From Kiloniellales bacterium (lineage in GTDB: Bacteria > Pseudomonadota > Alphaproteobacteria > Kiloniellales > JAKSDN01), in assembly GCA_030064845.1 (NCBI GenBank), contig JASJEC010000014.1:42687-106686 (forward strand): a DNA stretch of 64,000 nucleotides, written 5' to 3'. This document shows positions 16,208 to 24,187 of the stretch, one piece after another. The position numbers and the translations under genes were made by a program. The notes below the pieces were generated by a model, which saw only the letters and a list, made by a program, of their open reading frames with translations, was not told where the DNA came from and searched no databases. Position 1 is the stretch's first letter. Each line of letters begins with the position of its first letter.

Positions 16208-17575
16208 TCATGCGCCGACATCGAACTCCAGGCGCTGGTGCACGGGGAAGGGCGTGCCCTGGTTGTCCATGCGCCCCGCGTCGCCGGCCGCGCGCCGCAG
16301 GTTCCGCTGTTTCAGCAGCGGCTTGAGGATGATCGGGATCACCGCGCGGTTGATGTAGGCCCCGAAACAGGTGTGCATGCCGTAGCCCCAGAGGATGTAG
16401 TCGGCCCACGGCCGGTCGACCCGGAACTCGTTCGGTGAGGGCAGCTGCATGGGATCGAACATGGCCGAGAGGTTGGCGGCGAAGACCATGGCGCCCTTCG
16501 GGATCTTGCGGGCGCGCAGGGTGCTCCGGGCGATCACCGTATCCGCCGCCGCGCGCCGGTAGATCACCGGGTTGGCCGGGTTGAAGCGGAACGCCTCGAA
16601 GACGTAGCGGGCCAGGAGCTCGTCGTCGTCCGCCTGTGCCGCGGCCTGGGCGGCGGCGAGCGCCTCGGGCCGGTCGAGCAGCTGGTCGAGCGCGTGGTTG
16701 GCCGATTTGGAGATCGTCGGGATCGCACCGATGATCAGGCCGATCAGGTTGTTGCGGATCCCTAGGTCGTCCATGCCCGGCAGGTCCGCGCCCTGCATCG
16801 CCAGGCAGCGGTTCAGCACATCGTCGTCCTGGGTCGGCTGGGCCTTGCGCTCGCGGATCGCTTCGTCCAGGTAGCCGCGGCATTTCTGCGCGGCGTCCTC
16901 GGCTTTGGCGATGACCGCCTCCTCGGCGCCCAGGTCGATGAAGAGGTACCAGAACATGATCGTGGTCCAGTCAATCATGTCCTGCTCCGACGGGCCGGGC
17001 GTGCCGAAGTAGCGTCCGACCATCCGGGTCGGCACCACCAGGGTCAGGTCCTGGGGCACGTCGATCGAGCCCTTCGCGGCCTCGACCAGCTCCGTGGCCT
17101 GCTGCTCGGCGAAGGGCTTCACGATCTCGGCCACGTCCTCGCGCCGCATGGCGAGGCGCATGTTGGAGACGTCGCGGGTGTAGCGCGCCGTGTTCTGCAT
17201 GCCCAGGAAGAAGTTCTCGTTGCCGGTGATCGCGCGCATGCGCGGCTCGTAGACGACCTCGAAGACGTCGTCGCGGTCGAGCACCTCGAGCACGTCCTTG
17301 TAGCGTGTGACGAAGGCCGTGCTGCTGTTGTCGTAGGCCTTCACGAGGGATTTCTTGATCGCCAGGTTGGGCGCGAAGGCGCGCAGTACGGCGAACACGA
17401 GGCGCTGGCCGCTCGTCGCCTTCAGGGCGGCCCCGATGCGCGTCTTGACATCGCCTTCGCCACCGCGGAGCGCGCCGACGACCAGGCCGATCAAACGCAC
17501 CAGGCTCGACAGCCCTTCGTAGAGAATGACGAGAATCTGCCACAGCTTGACGAAGAGGTTCCGGATATAGGTCAT
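16208..17575 (-). CDS. Cytochrome P450, non-canonical
   Basis: A 455-residue P450. The heme loop is WGYGMHTCFG with Cys403; the K-helix ExxR is EAFR (327-330). The I-helix reads LIIGAIPTISKSANHAL (283-289 GAIPTIS): Thr287 is present but the acid before it, in the usual [AG]Gx[DE]T, is Pro286. Family knowledge: loss of the acid-alcohol pair is typical of P450s that rearrange peroxides or use H2O2 rather than O2 with a redox partner. The N-terminus has an unusual hydrophobic segment (about 10-36) that may attach it to the membrane. It ends the minus-strand cluster with DyP and two unknown proteins; no ferredoxin or reductase gene is nearby. Confidence 0.9.
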   Translation of the reverse strand: MTYIRNLFVKLWQILVILYEGLSSLVRLIGLVVGALRGGEGDVKTRIGAALKATSGQRLVFAVLRAFAPNLAIKKSLVKAYDNSSTAFVTRYKDVLEVLDRDDVFEVVYEPRMRAITGNENFFLGMQNTARYTRDVSNMRLAMRREDVAEIVKPFAEQQATELVEAAKGSIDVPQDLTLVVPTRMVGRYFGTPGPSEQDMIDWTTIMFWYLFIDLGAEEAVIAKAEDAAQKCRGYLDEAIRERKAQPTQDDDVLNRCLAMQGADLPGMDDLGIRNNLIGLIIGAIPTISKSANHALDQLLDRPEALAAAQAAAQADDDELLARYVFEAFRFNPANPVIYRRAAADTVIARSTLRARKIPKGAMVFAANLSAMFDPMQLPSPNEFRVDRPWADYILWGYGMHTCFGAYINRAVIPIILKPLLKQRNLRRAAGDAGRMDNQGTPFPVHQRLEFDVGA

Positions 17576-17619
17576 GGCTCCCCCCAGGCCCGGCGCCGGG
17601 TTGTGAAACCCGGTTTCGC

Positions 17620-19281
17620 TCAGGTCGGATCGACGATCCCGGTCGCGATCATGCGCAAGGCCGTGATGCTCGGGATGAAGTAGTACTCACCGCCCCGTGT
17701 GGTCACGAACTGCGGCAGCTGGTCGCACACGAAGGGCGGCTTTCCGCTTTTCGGATCCGAGGCGATGACGAACTTGGCGTTCTCCTCGTGCTTGCCGATC
17801 ACCGGGCAGGTGTCGTTGCCGACGTTGAAATCCAGGCCGTAGTTGATCCACTGCTGCTGCACGAACTCGAACTGGCGGAACAGGCTGGCACAGACCGCCA
17901 TGAAGATGATGCCGTGCTCGCCATCGTCGCTGCCGGTCTCCGGGTCGTAGGTCCCATAGGGCAGACCCCGGCGCAGGATCCGGCGGCGCTTGTTGAGCGA
18001 CGAGCCGCTCAATTCGTCTTTGGCCGGTAGCGCGATTCTGGGATCGAGCATGTCGCGGGTGTTGGCGCGGCGGATGTGCGCCGAGACCGGGCAGCGCGTG
18101 CCTTCGAGGTCGTCGCCGTACTTGAAATCGATCAGAAGGCGTTGGTAATCGTTGAAGCGCCTTTGCTCGTCCTTGGAAAGCGTTTCTTTTTTGAGCCTCT
18201 TGAGCTTGATTGCCGGGATGTCGTCCCATTCCTCGTTGAATTTCTTCCATTCGGCGTAGGTCGGCGCCTGCATCAGCGGAACGCCGTCGGACCAGCGGCC
18301 GACCATCTTGGCGCGCAGCGTCTCCTTGGCCTCCTCGACCGGCACGTCCATGACCTTGGCGTAGACCTTGGCCTTCTCGTCGATGTAGTCGTGAAAGCTC
18401 CTCACGTTCTCGTGGAGCTTTCGATAGACCATGAAGGTGCCGTTGCGCGTGAACTCGATCGGCGGCGCAGAGGGTGGGATTTCTTGCGACTCGTCGACGT
18501 GGCCGAGCAGGAACTCGCCCGTGGCGATCGTTGCCCACTCCTGGTCCGGCGTCAGCTTGCCGCGGCCCACGACACGCTTTTCCTCCGTCGCCAGTGTGAA
18601 CTGGCGATCGAAAACAGGATCGCCGATGCCGTCGTCGAATCCGAAATGCTCCTTCGACAAGGGTACGATCCCGTGCTCGGGATCCTTCGCGTAAAGCACC
18701 GAGGCTTCCTGGTACTTGGCGCCGTCCGGTCCGTGGCCCTCCAGCAGGCTGACGCCGTCCGACTCCTCGATCAGATCGCAGAGCCACTTCGTTTGCGCTT
18801 CGAGAGCCTCGAACGTATCGGCGGATCCGTTCGGCCGTCCGTTCATGGATATCCAGATGTGCGCCCCGCGCGTCGGGTCCGTCGGGTCTGCCCCCCAGAC
18901 CTTGTCCCAGTTCTTTGGATCGCTGGGGCCCTCATCGCCCAGGATGAACGAGCGTTTCGCCATGCCGTCGATGTATTCGGCCGGCATGGCGCGCAGCGTG
19001 CGCGTCGGCAACTCGAGCGCGTAGAGCCCGTACCACGAGAAACCAATGTTCAAGGTCACGTGTGGCATCGGGTTGGAGGGGTTGCCGGCTCCCTCCGGGC
19101 TCTTTTCCCAACGCTCGGCCGTGGTTACCTTGTGGCGCACTTCTTCAACGAACTCGCGGCCTTCCTTGCCTTTGTTCCTGGCAATCTGCACGAAGAAGTA
19201 GCGGGCCTTGGGAAAGCCGAACTTTCCATAACCACGAATGACGTTGCCCTGTATGTCGGGGAGGTCCAGGTCTTCCTCCAT
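17620..19281 (-). CDS. DyP-type heme peroxidase
   Basis: A 553-residue protein. The GxxDG signature is GFDDG (214-218) with distal Asp217; the proximal heme ligand is His402 in CPVSAHIRRANTRD; Arg residues in KRRRILRRGLPYG follow. The first domain (ARYFFVQIARN) is the usual ferredoxin-like half. There is no Tat or Sec signal, so it is probably cytoplasmic. DyPs oxidise dyes, phenols and other bulky substrates with H2O2; the physiological substrate is often unknown. The length exceeds the small encapsulin-type DyPs and fits the longer class. It starts 12 nt after the stop of the upstream protein and stands 44 bp before the P450, implying one transcript. Confidence 0.93.
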   Translation of the reverse strand: MEEDLDLPDIQGNVIRGYGKFGFPKARYFFVQIARNKGKEGREFVEEVRHKVTTAERWEKSPEGAGNPSNPMPHVTLNIGFSWYGLYALELPTRTLRAMPAEYIDGMAKRSFILGDEGPSDPKNWDKVWGADPTDPTRGAHIWISMNGRPNGSADTFEALEAQTKWLCDLIEESDGVSLLEGHGPDGAKYQEASVLYAKDPEHGIVPLSKEHFGFDDGIGDPVFDRQFTLATEEKRVVGRGKLTPDQEWATIATGEFLLGHVDESQEIPPSAPPIEFTRNGTFMVYRKLHENVRSFHDYIDEKAKVYAKVMDVPVEEAKETLRAKMVGRWSDGVPLMQAPTYAEWKKFNEEWDDIPAIKLKRLKKETLSKDEQRRFNDYQRLLIDFKYGDDLEGTRCPVSAHIRRANTRDMLDPRIALPAKDELSGSSLNKRRRILRRGLPYGTYDPETGSDDGEHGIIFMAVCASLFRQFEFVQQQWINYGLDFNVGNDTCPVIGKHEENAKFVIASDPKSGKPPFVCDQLPQFVTTRGGEYYFIPSITALRMIATGIVDPT

Positions 19282-19292
19282 GGCCGATTCTC

Positions 19293-20240
19293 CTAGATCT
19301 GCGAGCGAATGACGCCGGGATCCTGCGTCGGCGAGTCGAGGTCTTGCGGCTTGTGCTCCTTGAGGAACTTGCCGAAGTTCGCGTGCAGATCCTCGTCCGA
19401 TGCGCCTTGATTCTTGATCGCGAAGTTCACGAAGTTCTGCTGCAGGTACAGCGCCTTAAGGATCGACCTGAGATCGGAATCGGGTGCGGTCGGCAGGCGC
19501 TTTCCGCCCTTCACCGTGACGAAGCCGTAGGCGAAGACCGCGGTCAGCGCGACCACGACGATTGCGGCGAGTATCCAGCCCCACAAGCCCCACTGCCCGA
19601 AGCCCAACCACAGCGCGGCGGCTCCGAAGGCCGCCAGAACCGCCAGCAAGATCTTCTTGAGGGGTGGGTTCTTCGCCGGCAAGCCTTCCGCCCAGTAGTC
19701 GTTGAACGGCATTGTCGTCTCGAGCTGGCACTTTCGGATGTAGGCGCAGAAATCTTTGGCGTCCTTGACGTCGTCCGTGAACCTCTCGCAGTGCTCGAAG
19801 ATCGCACGCAGCTCCTTGCCCATGTCTTTCCAGAGTCCGGCCAGGTAGCCGTCCAGCGCGGAGTTATCGCCGGTCTCGGTATCGATATCGGCGGCAAAGA
19901 GGAGGTACGGCCGGTTCAAGCGATCGACCGGCCCCGGAATGATCGGGTTGCCGCCTTCGCTCAGCTTGGACAGAACCGCATCCGATGGAACCCGCCCGTT
20001 GAAGATCACGTCGTTGATCACGACGAAGCGCGCCAGGTGGGTTTGCTTGTTTCTCATGAACGGGCTCTCGGCGGCGACCTGGTGCCCGCCCTCGCGTTGA
20101 TGCGCCGTCGGCAGGTTGCCCAGGATCTCGCGCAGCGTGTCCGGACGCGAGCGGTGCCGACCTTCGTCGTCGACGAAGGGGTCGTTCTTGATCGGTACGA
20201 GCACGGTCAGGAAGTAATGTCCGCCGTCGAAATTGGGCAT
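19293..20240 (-). CDS. Uncharacterised membrane protein with ferredoxin-like N-terminal domain
   Basis: A 315-residue protein I cannot assign to a named family. Segments HYFLTVLVPIK, THLARFVVINDVIF and RPYLLFAADID look like beta strands of a dimeric alpha-beta barrel. Later AYIRKCQLETTMPF is followed by two close membrane helices (about 205-225 and 228-250) and a soluble tail. The middle region aligns by eye with the next protein upstream (HFARWVII, YDYMLF, SYITHNQIHTDYY), so the two appear to be diverged copies of one domain. It sits between that protein and DyP, with short spacers of 13 and 11 nt, so function is presumably linked to the peroxidase and P450. Function unknown. Confidence 0.75.
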   Translation of the reverse strand: MPNFDGGHYFLTVLVPIKNDPFVDDEGRHRSRPDTLREILGNLPTAHQREGGHQVAAESPFMRNKQTHLARFVVINDVIFNGRVPSDAVLSKLSEGGNPIIPGPVDRLNRPYLLFAADIDTETGDNSALDGYLAGLWKDMGKELRAIFEHCERFTDDVKDAKDFCAYIRKCQLETTMPFNDYWAEGLPAKNPPLKKILLAVLAAFGAAALWLGFGQWGLWGWILAAIVVVALTAVFAYGFVTVKGGKRLPTAPDSDLRSILKALYLQQNFVNFAIKNQGASDEDLHANFGKFLKEHKPQDLDSPTQDPGVIRSQI

Positions 20241-20253
20241 GGCCCGGTCCCCC

Positions 20254-20919
20254 TTATGAAGCCGCTTGAAATCGCTTTTGCAGCGCCTCGATTCCTTTCC
20301 GGCGATTCATGTCGGCGTCTCTGGTGTCGTTGCTGGCGACCGGTGCGGGGCCGGGCGAGGCCAGGCAGTTCTGCACGTTGGTCAGAACCCGCCGGTATTC
20401 CTTGGCGAAGGCGCCGGCGTCCATCTTGGCGTGGCTGTCCTGCAACTCGCGGAGCCCTTTCAAGACGCGCAGCGCCGCCTTGATGTCGCGCTGAGCCGAG
20501 CCCGGTGTCGCGTTGTAGTAATAGTCCGTATGGATCTGGTTGTGGGTGATGTAGGACTTGAACGCGGTGATCGGGATCGATTGGGGGTACTTGAAGACCT
20601 TGTACCAGAAGAGGTCCAGGCCGGACGGGATACCGTCCGAGAAGGCATCGATGTACTGGTCCCAGGTTCCGTTGAAGTTGCTGCAGAAGAGCATGTAGTC
20701 GTACTGCAGATCCTGCTCGCCCTGGCCCAGGTCGGGCCACTGGTCACGCCTGATGATGACCCAGCGCGCGAAGTGGATGATCGACAGGCCGAGCAGGCCT
20801 GAAAGCGTCTCCGGCATACACCGCGCGTACCTGAAAATCAGCGCCTTGAGCCAGGTAAGCCCCGGCTTGTGCGGCGTCACCACGTTCATGGCATACGCCT
20901 TGCCAGCTATGTTCGACAT
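20254..20919 (-). CDS. Uncharacterised protein, partner of DyP/P450 cluster
   Basis: A 221-residue soluble protein with no family I recognise. Conserved-looking segments are HFARWVIIRRDQWPDLG, LQYDYMLFCSNFNGTWDQYI and FKSYITHNQIHTDYYYNA, matching in order those of the following gene. It is rich in aromatic and His residues, which could suit a cofactor or lipid pocket, but no metal motif is clear. The ATG at 20919 follows GGGGAGGG and begins the minus-strand transcript of four genes. The 203-bp region upstream is shared with the divergent propeller gene. Function unknown; involvement in the peroxidase/P450 pathway is inferred from operon position. Confidence 0.75.
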   Translation of the reverse strand: MSNIAGKAYAMNVVTPHKPGLTWLKALIFRYARCMPETLSGLLGLSIIHFARWVIIRRDQWPDLGQGEQDLQYDYMLFCSNFNGTWDQYIDAFSDGIPSGLDLFWYKVFKYPQSIPITAFKSYITHNQIHTDYYYNATPGSAQRDIKAALRVLKGLRELQDSHAKMDAGAFAKEYRRVLTNVQNCLASPGPAPVASNDTRDADMNRRKGIEALQKRFQAAS

Positions 20920-21122
20920 GCCGCCCTCCCCAAGCCGACAAACTCGAGAGAAATGAGTTTTGGTTTAATCTGTTCCCGTTGAATCGATTTGTTGTTTCCG
21001 TACACTATCACAGATCGAAGCGCGGGGAACACTTCGAGTTGATCTGGCAAAGTCACCCGACGCCCGAGGAGCGCTCGTCGGTGAATCGCTGGTGATGGTG
21101 GCGACTGGAAAGGCGAAAGAAG
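20920..21122. promoter_or_regulatory. Divergent intergenic region of DyP/P450 cluster
   Basis: This 203-bp segment is more AT-rich than its flanks and separates the minus-strand four-gene transcript from the plus-strand propeller gene, so it must hold at least one promoter for each. I could not assign confident -35/-10 pairs or an operator palindrome. Confidence 0.5.
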
Positions 21123-22403
21123 GTGAAAAAGCTGGTGTTGGGCGCGGTGGTAGTGGCGGCCCTCGCCATCTGGTGGATAGCCGCCGCGCCGCGTGGCGAG
21201 ATCGGGTGTTGCGTCGCGGATTCCATCGTCATCGATTCCGCGACCTCTGAAGCCACCGCGGCGGTCGACCGCTCTGCCGATTTTGCGGCATCGCTTGAGT
21301 CGTTTCCCTCGGAACTTCCCGCTTACGACGATGCGATCTTCCCGGGCGGCGGGACGACCGCGCTGGTGACCGGTCACGACGGCCGCATCTGGCGCGTCGA
21401 TGTCGCGGCTGCCATCGCGGAACCGGTCGCCGACGTGCCGTTGATGGCCTGGGGAATTCACGAAGTGCCGGGCAGCCTGAACCGAGTGTACTTCTGTGCC
21501 GCCGGTTCCTACGAAAAACGCATGGAAGGCGAGACGGCTGGCCTCTATCAGCTTGATCTCGATACCGGGAACGTAGAAGCGCTCGCGATTCGCGTACCCG
21601 ACACGGCGCTCCAACTGGACCGGCAGATCGTCTATGCCGACTCCGACGCCTCTGCCCCCACCCTAGAGGCTGACGGCAGCGGCGCGCCAAGCCGCGAACT
21701 GGCGGTCTGCGACAATCTCGAGGTCACCGCCGACGGCCAGCGTATCTATTTCTCCGAGCCTTTTGCCTATAACGACGCCTCCGTCGACGACGCCATCGAC
21801 GAAGCCATCGCGCTTGCGCCCAACGGGCGCCTGTTCCGCTACGATCTGGGGGACGGATCGACCCGCTTGATTGCGGAGGGTTACCACTTCATCAACGCCG
21901 TGCTGGTGGACCAGCATCCTGGCCAACCGCGCGAAGAGTCGGTCATCGTTACCCAGACTTCTCTGTTCCAGGTCACCCGGTTCTTCTTGAACGGGCCGCG
22001 GGCCGGCAGTTCCGAGGTCGTCATCGACGGTCTCCCCGGAACGCCTGACGGCATGGACCGGGATCAGGAGGGCCGATTGTGGCTGGCGATGTTCATCGAC
22101 CGCGGGGACCTGCTGACCTGGGTGCACGAGAACGCCTGGTTGAAGCCGTTACTGATGCGTCTTCCGACAAGCCTGTTGCTGTCCACACAGTCGCAGCAAA
22201 CGGGGGTGGTCGTGTTGTCGCCCGATGGCTCGGTACCGCTGTACTCAGCCTTCCACGACGGTCCGGAGCTCTTGTCAATTGCGTCGGCCGTGCCGGCGTC
22301 GGATGGCATCTACCTCGCGCACGTTTCCCTGGATGGCTCTGAACGAGACCAGATGGGGGTTCAGCGTCTACCTTGGCCGCCCGAGCTCACCGGATCACGC
22401 TGA
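21123..22403 (+). CDS. Strictosidine-synthase/APMAP-like six-bladed beta-propeller protein
   Basis: A 426-residue protein with an N-terminal membrane anchor or signal (KKLVLGAVVVAALAIWWIAA) and a repeated beta-propeller body. NLEVTADGQRIYFSEPF, GRLFRYDLGDGSTRLI and GTPDGMDRDQEGRLWLAMF match the strictosidine-synthase-like/APMAP pattern of the SMP-30/paraoxonase superfamily, whose bacterial members are often esterases or lactonases. It would face the periplasm. The start is GTG 21123 with AAGAAG just before it; an earlier in-frame GTG is cut by a stop. It diverges from the DyP/P450 operon and converges with the SDR gene. Substrate unknown. Confidence 0.78.
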   Translation: MKKLVLGAVVVAALAIWWIAAAPRGEIGCCVADSIVIDSATSEATAAVDRSADFAASLESFPSELPAYDDAIFPGGGTTALVTGHDGRIWRVDVAAAIAEPVADVPLMAWGIHEVPGSLNRVYFCAAGSYEKRMEGETAGLYQLDLDTGNVEALAIRVPDTALQLDRQIVYADSDASAPTLEADGSGAPSRELAVCDNLEVTADGQRIYFSEPFAYNDASVDDAIDEAIALAPNGRLFRYDLGDGSTRLIAEGYHFINAVLVDQHPGQPREESVIVTQTSLFQVTRFFLNGPRAGSSEVVIDGLPGTPDGMDRDQEGRLWLAMFIDRGDLLTWVHENAWLKPLLMRLPTSLLLSTQSQQTGVVVLSPDGSVPLYSAFHDGPELLSIASAVPASDGIYLAHVSLDGSERDQMGVQRLPWPPELTGSR

Positions 22404-22421
22404 TTTTGGATCACCCGTGTC

Positions 22422-23441
22422 TCAGGTGTCGGCGGCCGGGTGTTCGCTCATCCAGTCTAGTGTGTCCTTGAGCGTTTCGCTCAACGGGCGGGGCTGCCAA
22501 TCGAACGCTTCCCGTGCACCGCTTGTGTCGTACCAGGCGTGGCGGCCGAAAAGTTCCAAGATCGCGGGTGAGACTGCCGGAGGCTTGCCGCGCAGGCGGG
22601 CCCGCAAGTTCAGTACCGCCAGGATTGGCCGCATGACCCACAAGGGAACCGGTAGAAACCAGCCGGGCGGCTCGGCGCCGATTGCCGCTGCCACCGCGCG
22701 TGAAAGCTCCTTGGCATTCAGGTTGGTTCCGCTCAGCAGGTAGCGCGTACCTGGAACACCCCGATCCGCCGCGCCAAGCACACCGGCGGCATAGTCGCGC
22801 ACATCGAGAATTCCGAACCCGATCGGCGGATTGAGGCGAAACCACTTGCTCTTCATGCGAACCGCCAGACCGTTGGCGGGCGCGCCGACGTAGTCGTCTG
22901 GCCCCATGGTAAAGGATGGATTGACGGCGACGATTTCCATCTCATCGGAATTCCTCGCCAGGGCCGCCTGCTCCGCTTCGCGACGCGAGAGGGCGTAAGG
23001 CAGACGGAAGGCGTGTTGCTTCCAATCGGCCGACTCGTCGATTTCCGCCGGCTCGCGGTTCAATCCGACGGCGAGAGAGCTGCTGCTGACGACCACGCGT
23101 TTCACACCAGCGCGCGCGGCGGCATCGAGCAGATTTCGCGTCGCCACGACGTTGCCTTCGTGCAAGCTGCGCTCGATCTCGTCGCCGGCGCCCAGCCCGA
23201 TGGCGAAATGAAGATGCAGAACGACGTCGATACCGTCGCAAGCGGCCTGCAGCGACGCAGGGTCGGCAAAGTCGCCTTCGCAAGACTCGGTCTGCAGCTT
23301 GGAAAGACTCTGGACCCTCGGAGACGACGCGTCGGCGTCGCGAGGCAACAGGACTCTTGGGCGATTACCCTGCTCGTTGAGGCGCTTTATGACGTGGTAT
23401 CCGAGGAATCCGGTCGGTCCAGTAATGAGGAAATTGGTCAT
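22422..23441 (-). CDS. Extended SDR (NAD-dependent epimerase/dehydratase family)
   Basis: A 339-residue protein with the extended-SDR cofactor motif TGPTGFLGYHV (TGxxGxxG) and a Ser-rich active-site strand VVSSSSLAVG. The expected YxxxK is Y149-ALS-R153, so the catalytic Lys is replaced by Arg, which could lower or change activity. Relatives act as dihydroflavonol reductase-like, 3-beta-hydroxysteroid or sugar-nucleotide enzymes. The start ATG at 23441 follows a GGAGAC-like site. It converges with the propeller gene, ending 18 bp after it, and may belong to the same pathway, though it is not in the same transcript as the DyP operon. Confidence 0.82.
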   Translation of the reverse strand: MTNFLITGPTGFLGYHVIKRLNEQGNRPRVLLPRDADASSPRVQSLSKLQTESCEGDFADPASLQAACDGIDVVLHLHFAIGLGAGDEIERSLHEGNVVATRNLLDAAARAGVKRVVVSSSSLAVGLNREPAEIDESADWKQHAFRLPYALSRREAEQAALARNSDEMEIVAVNPSFTMGPDDYVGAPANGLAVRMKSKWFRLNPPIGFGILDVRDYAAGVLGAADRGVPGTRYLLSGTNLNAKELSRAVAAAIGAEPPGWFLPVPLWVMRPILAVLNLRARLRGKPPAVSPAILELFGRHAWYDTSGAREAFDWQPRPLSETLKDTLDWMSEHPAADT

Positions 23442-23776
23442 CGAAATGTCTCCTTCGAAGCCTGGAATCGACGCAGTACATTCGGAGTTCTTTAGGGCTG
23501 GGCGATCTTCGAACTCTCAGTCAGCGCGGAAGCCATCTTCCGACAAAGAGAAAAATTCATGCGATCGCTCCAAGTTCAACGAGCGCCGCCCCACCCTACA
23601 CCAAGCCGGCTCCCCTGTACTATTGGGAGGTGTCGGGCCCTCGAATGAGTCTTCGCGAGGTTTAGGCATCTCCCTGCCATGCTTGGTGGGGTCTCTGCTT
23701 TCATCCCGGCTTGAAGACCGACAGGGGTCGCAGTCGGGCTTCGCCCGTCTCGCCCCGTGGCTTCCTTTCCTGCGAG
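23442..23776. other. 335-bp stretch without recognisable gene
   Basis: A minus-strand reading frame extends across this stretch but shows no domain, start signal or codon pattern of neighbouring genes. I see no tRNA or repeat family member. It separates the SDR from the GFA gene. Confidence 0.4.
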
Positions 23777-24169
23777 CTAGGCCTCGTCGCGGCCCGTGGC
23801 GTCGCGATCGCGGTCGTACCGTCGTTCTAGCGGAAAGGGCGGCAACCAGGACTCGCGCCGGACGCTCCAGCATTCGTAGGACGGCTGCAGCTGGTCGGGG
23901 GCATCCAGGGACCCCAGGTGCACTTCGATCTCGTCCGCGCTGCGGGCGAAGACCGGCGAGCCGCAGCGCGGACAGAAGAACCGCCCGGCGTAGTCGCGCG
24001 TCTCTCCTTCGATCGTCACCGCATCCTCCGCGAACACGGCGGCGGCATAGAAGAGGGCGCCGTGATGTTTGCGACAGTCCAGGCAATGGCAGATGCCGAC
24101 CCGATAGGGGCGCCCCGACGCCACGAAACGGACCTTGCCGCAGAGGCAACCGCCGGTGAATCGATCCAT
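23777..24169 (-). CDS. GFA-family (glutathione-dependent formaldehyde-activating-like) zinc protein
   Basis: A 130-residue GFA-fold protein. Zinc-binding Cys clusters are GGCLCGKVRF, ICHCLDCRKHHGALF and FFCPRCGSPVFA, the standard CxC...CxxC...CxxC pattern. The family name comes from Gfa, which was proposed to join glutathione and formaldehyde; most members have no proven activity. A formaldehyde role would fit the methylamine genes in this window, but they are 6 kb away. The start ATG at 24169 has a plausible GGAGACGCAGC upstream. It is 18 bp from the FMN-reductase-like gene on the same strand and likely co-transcribed. Confidence 0.85.
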   Translation of the reverse strand: MDRFTGGCLCGKVRFVASGRPYRVGICHCLDCRKHHGALFYAAAVFAEDAVTIEGETRDYAGRFFCPRCGSPVFARSADEIEVHLGSLDAPDQLQPSYECWSVRRESWLPPFPLERRYDRDRDATGRDEA

Positions 24170-24187
24170 GCTGCGTCTCCGTTGAAA

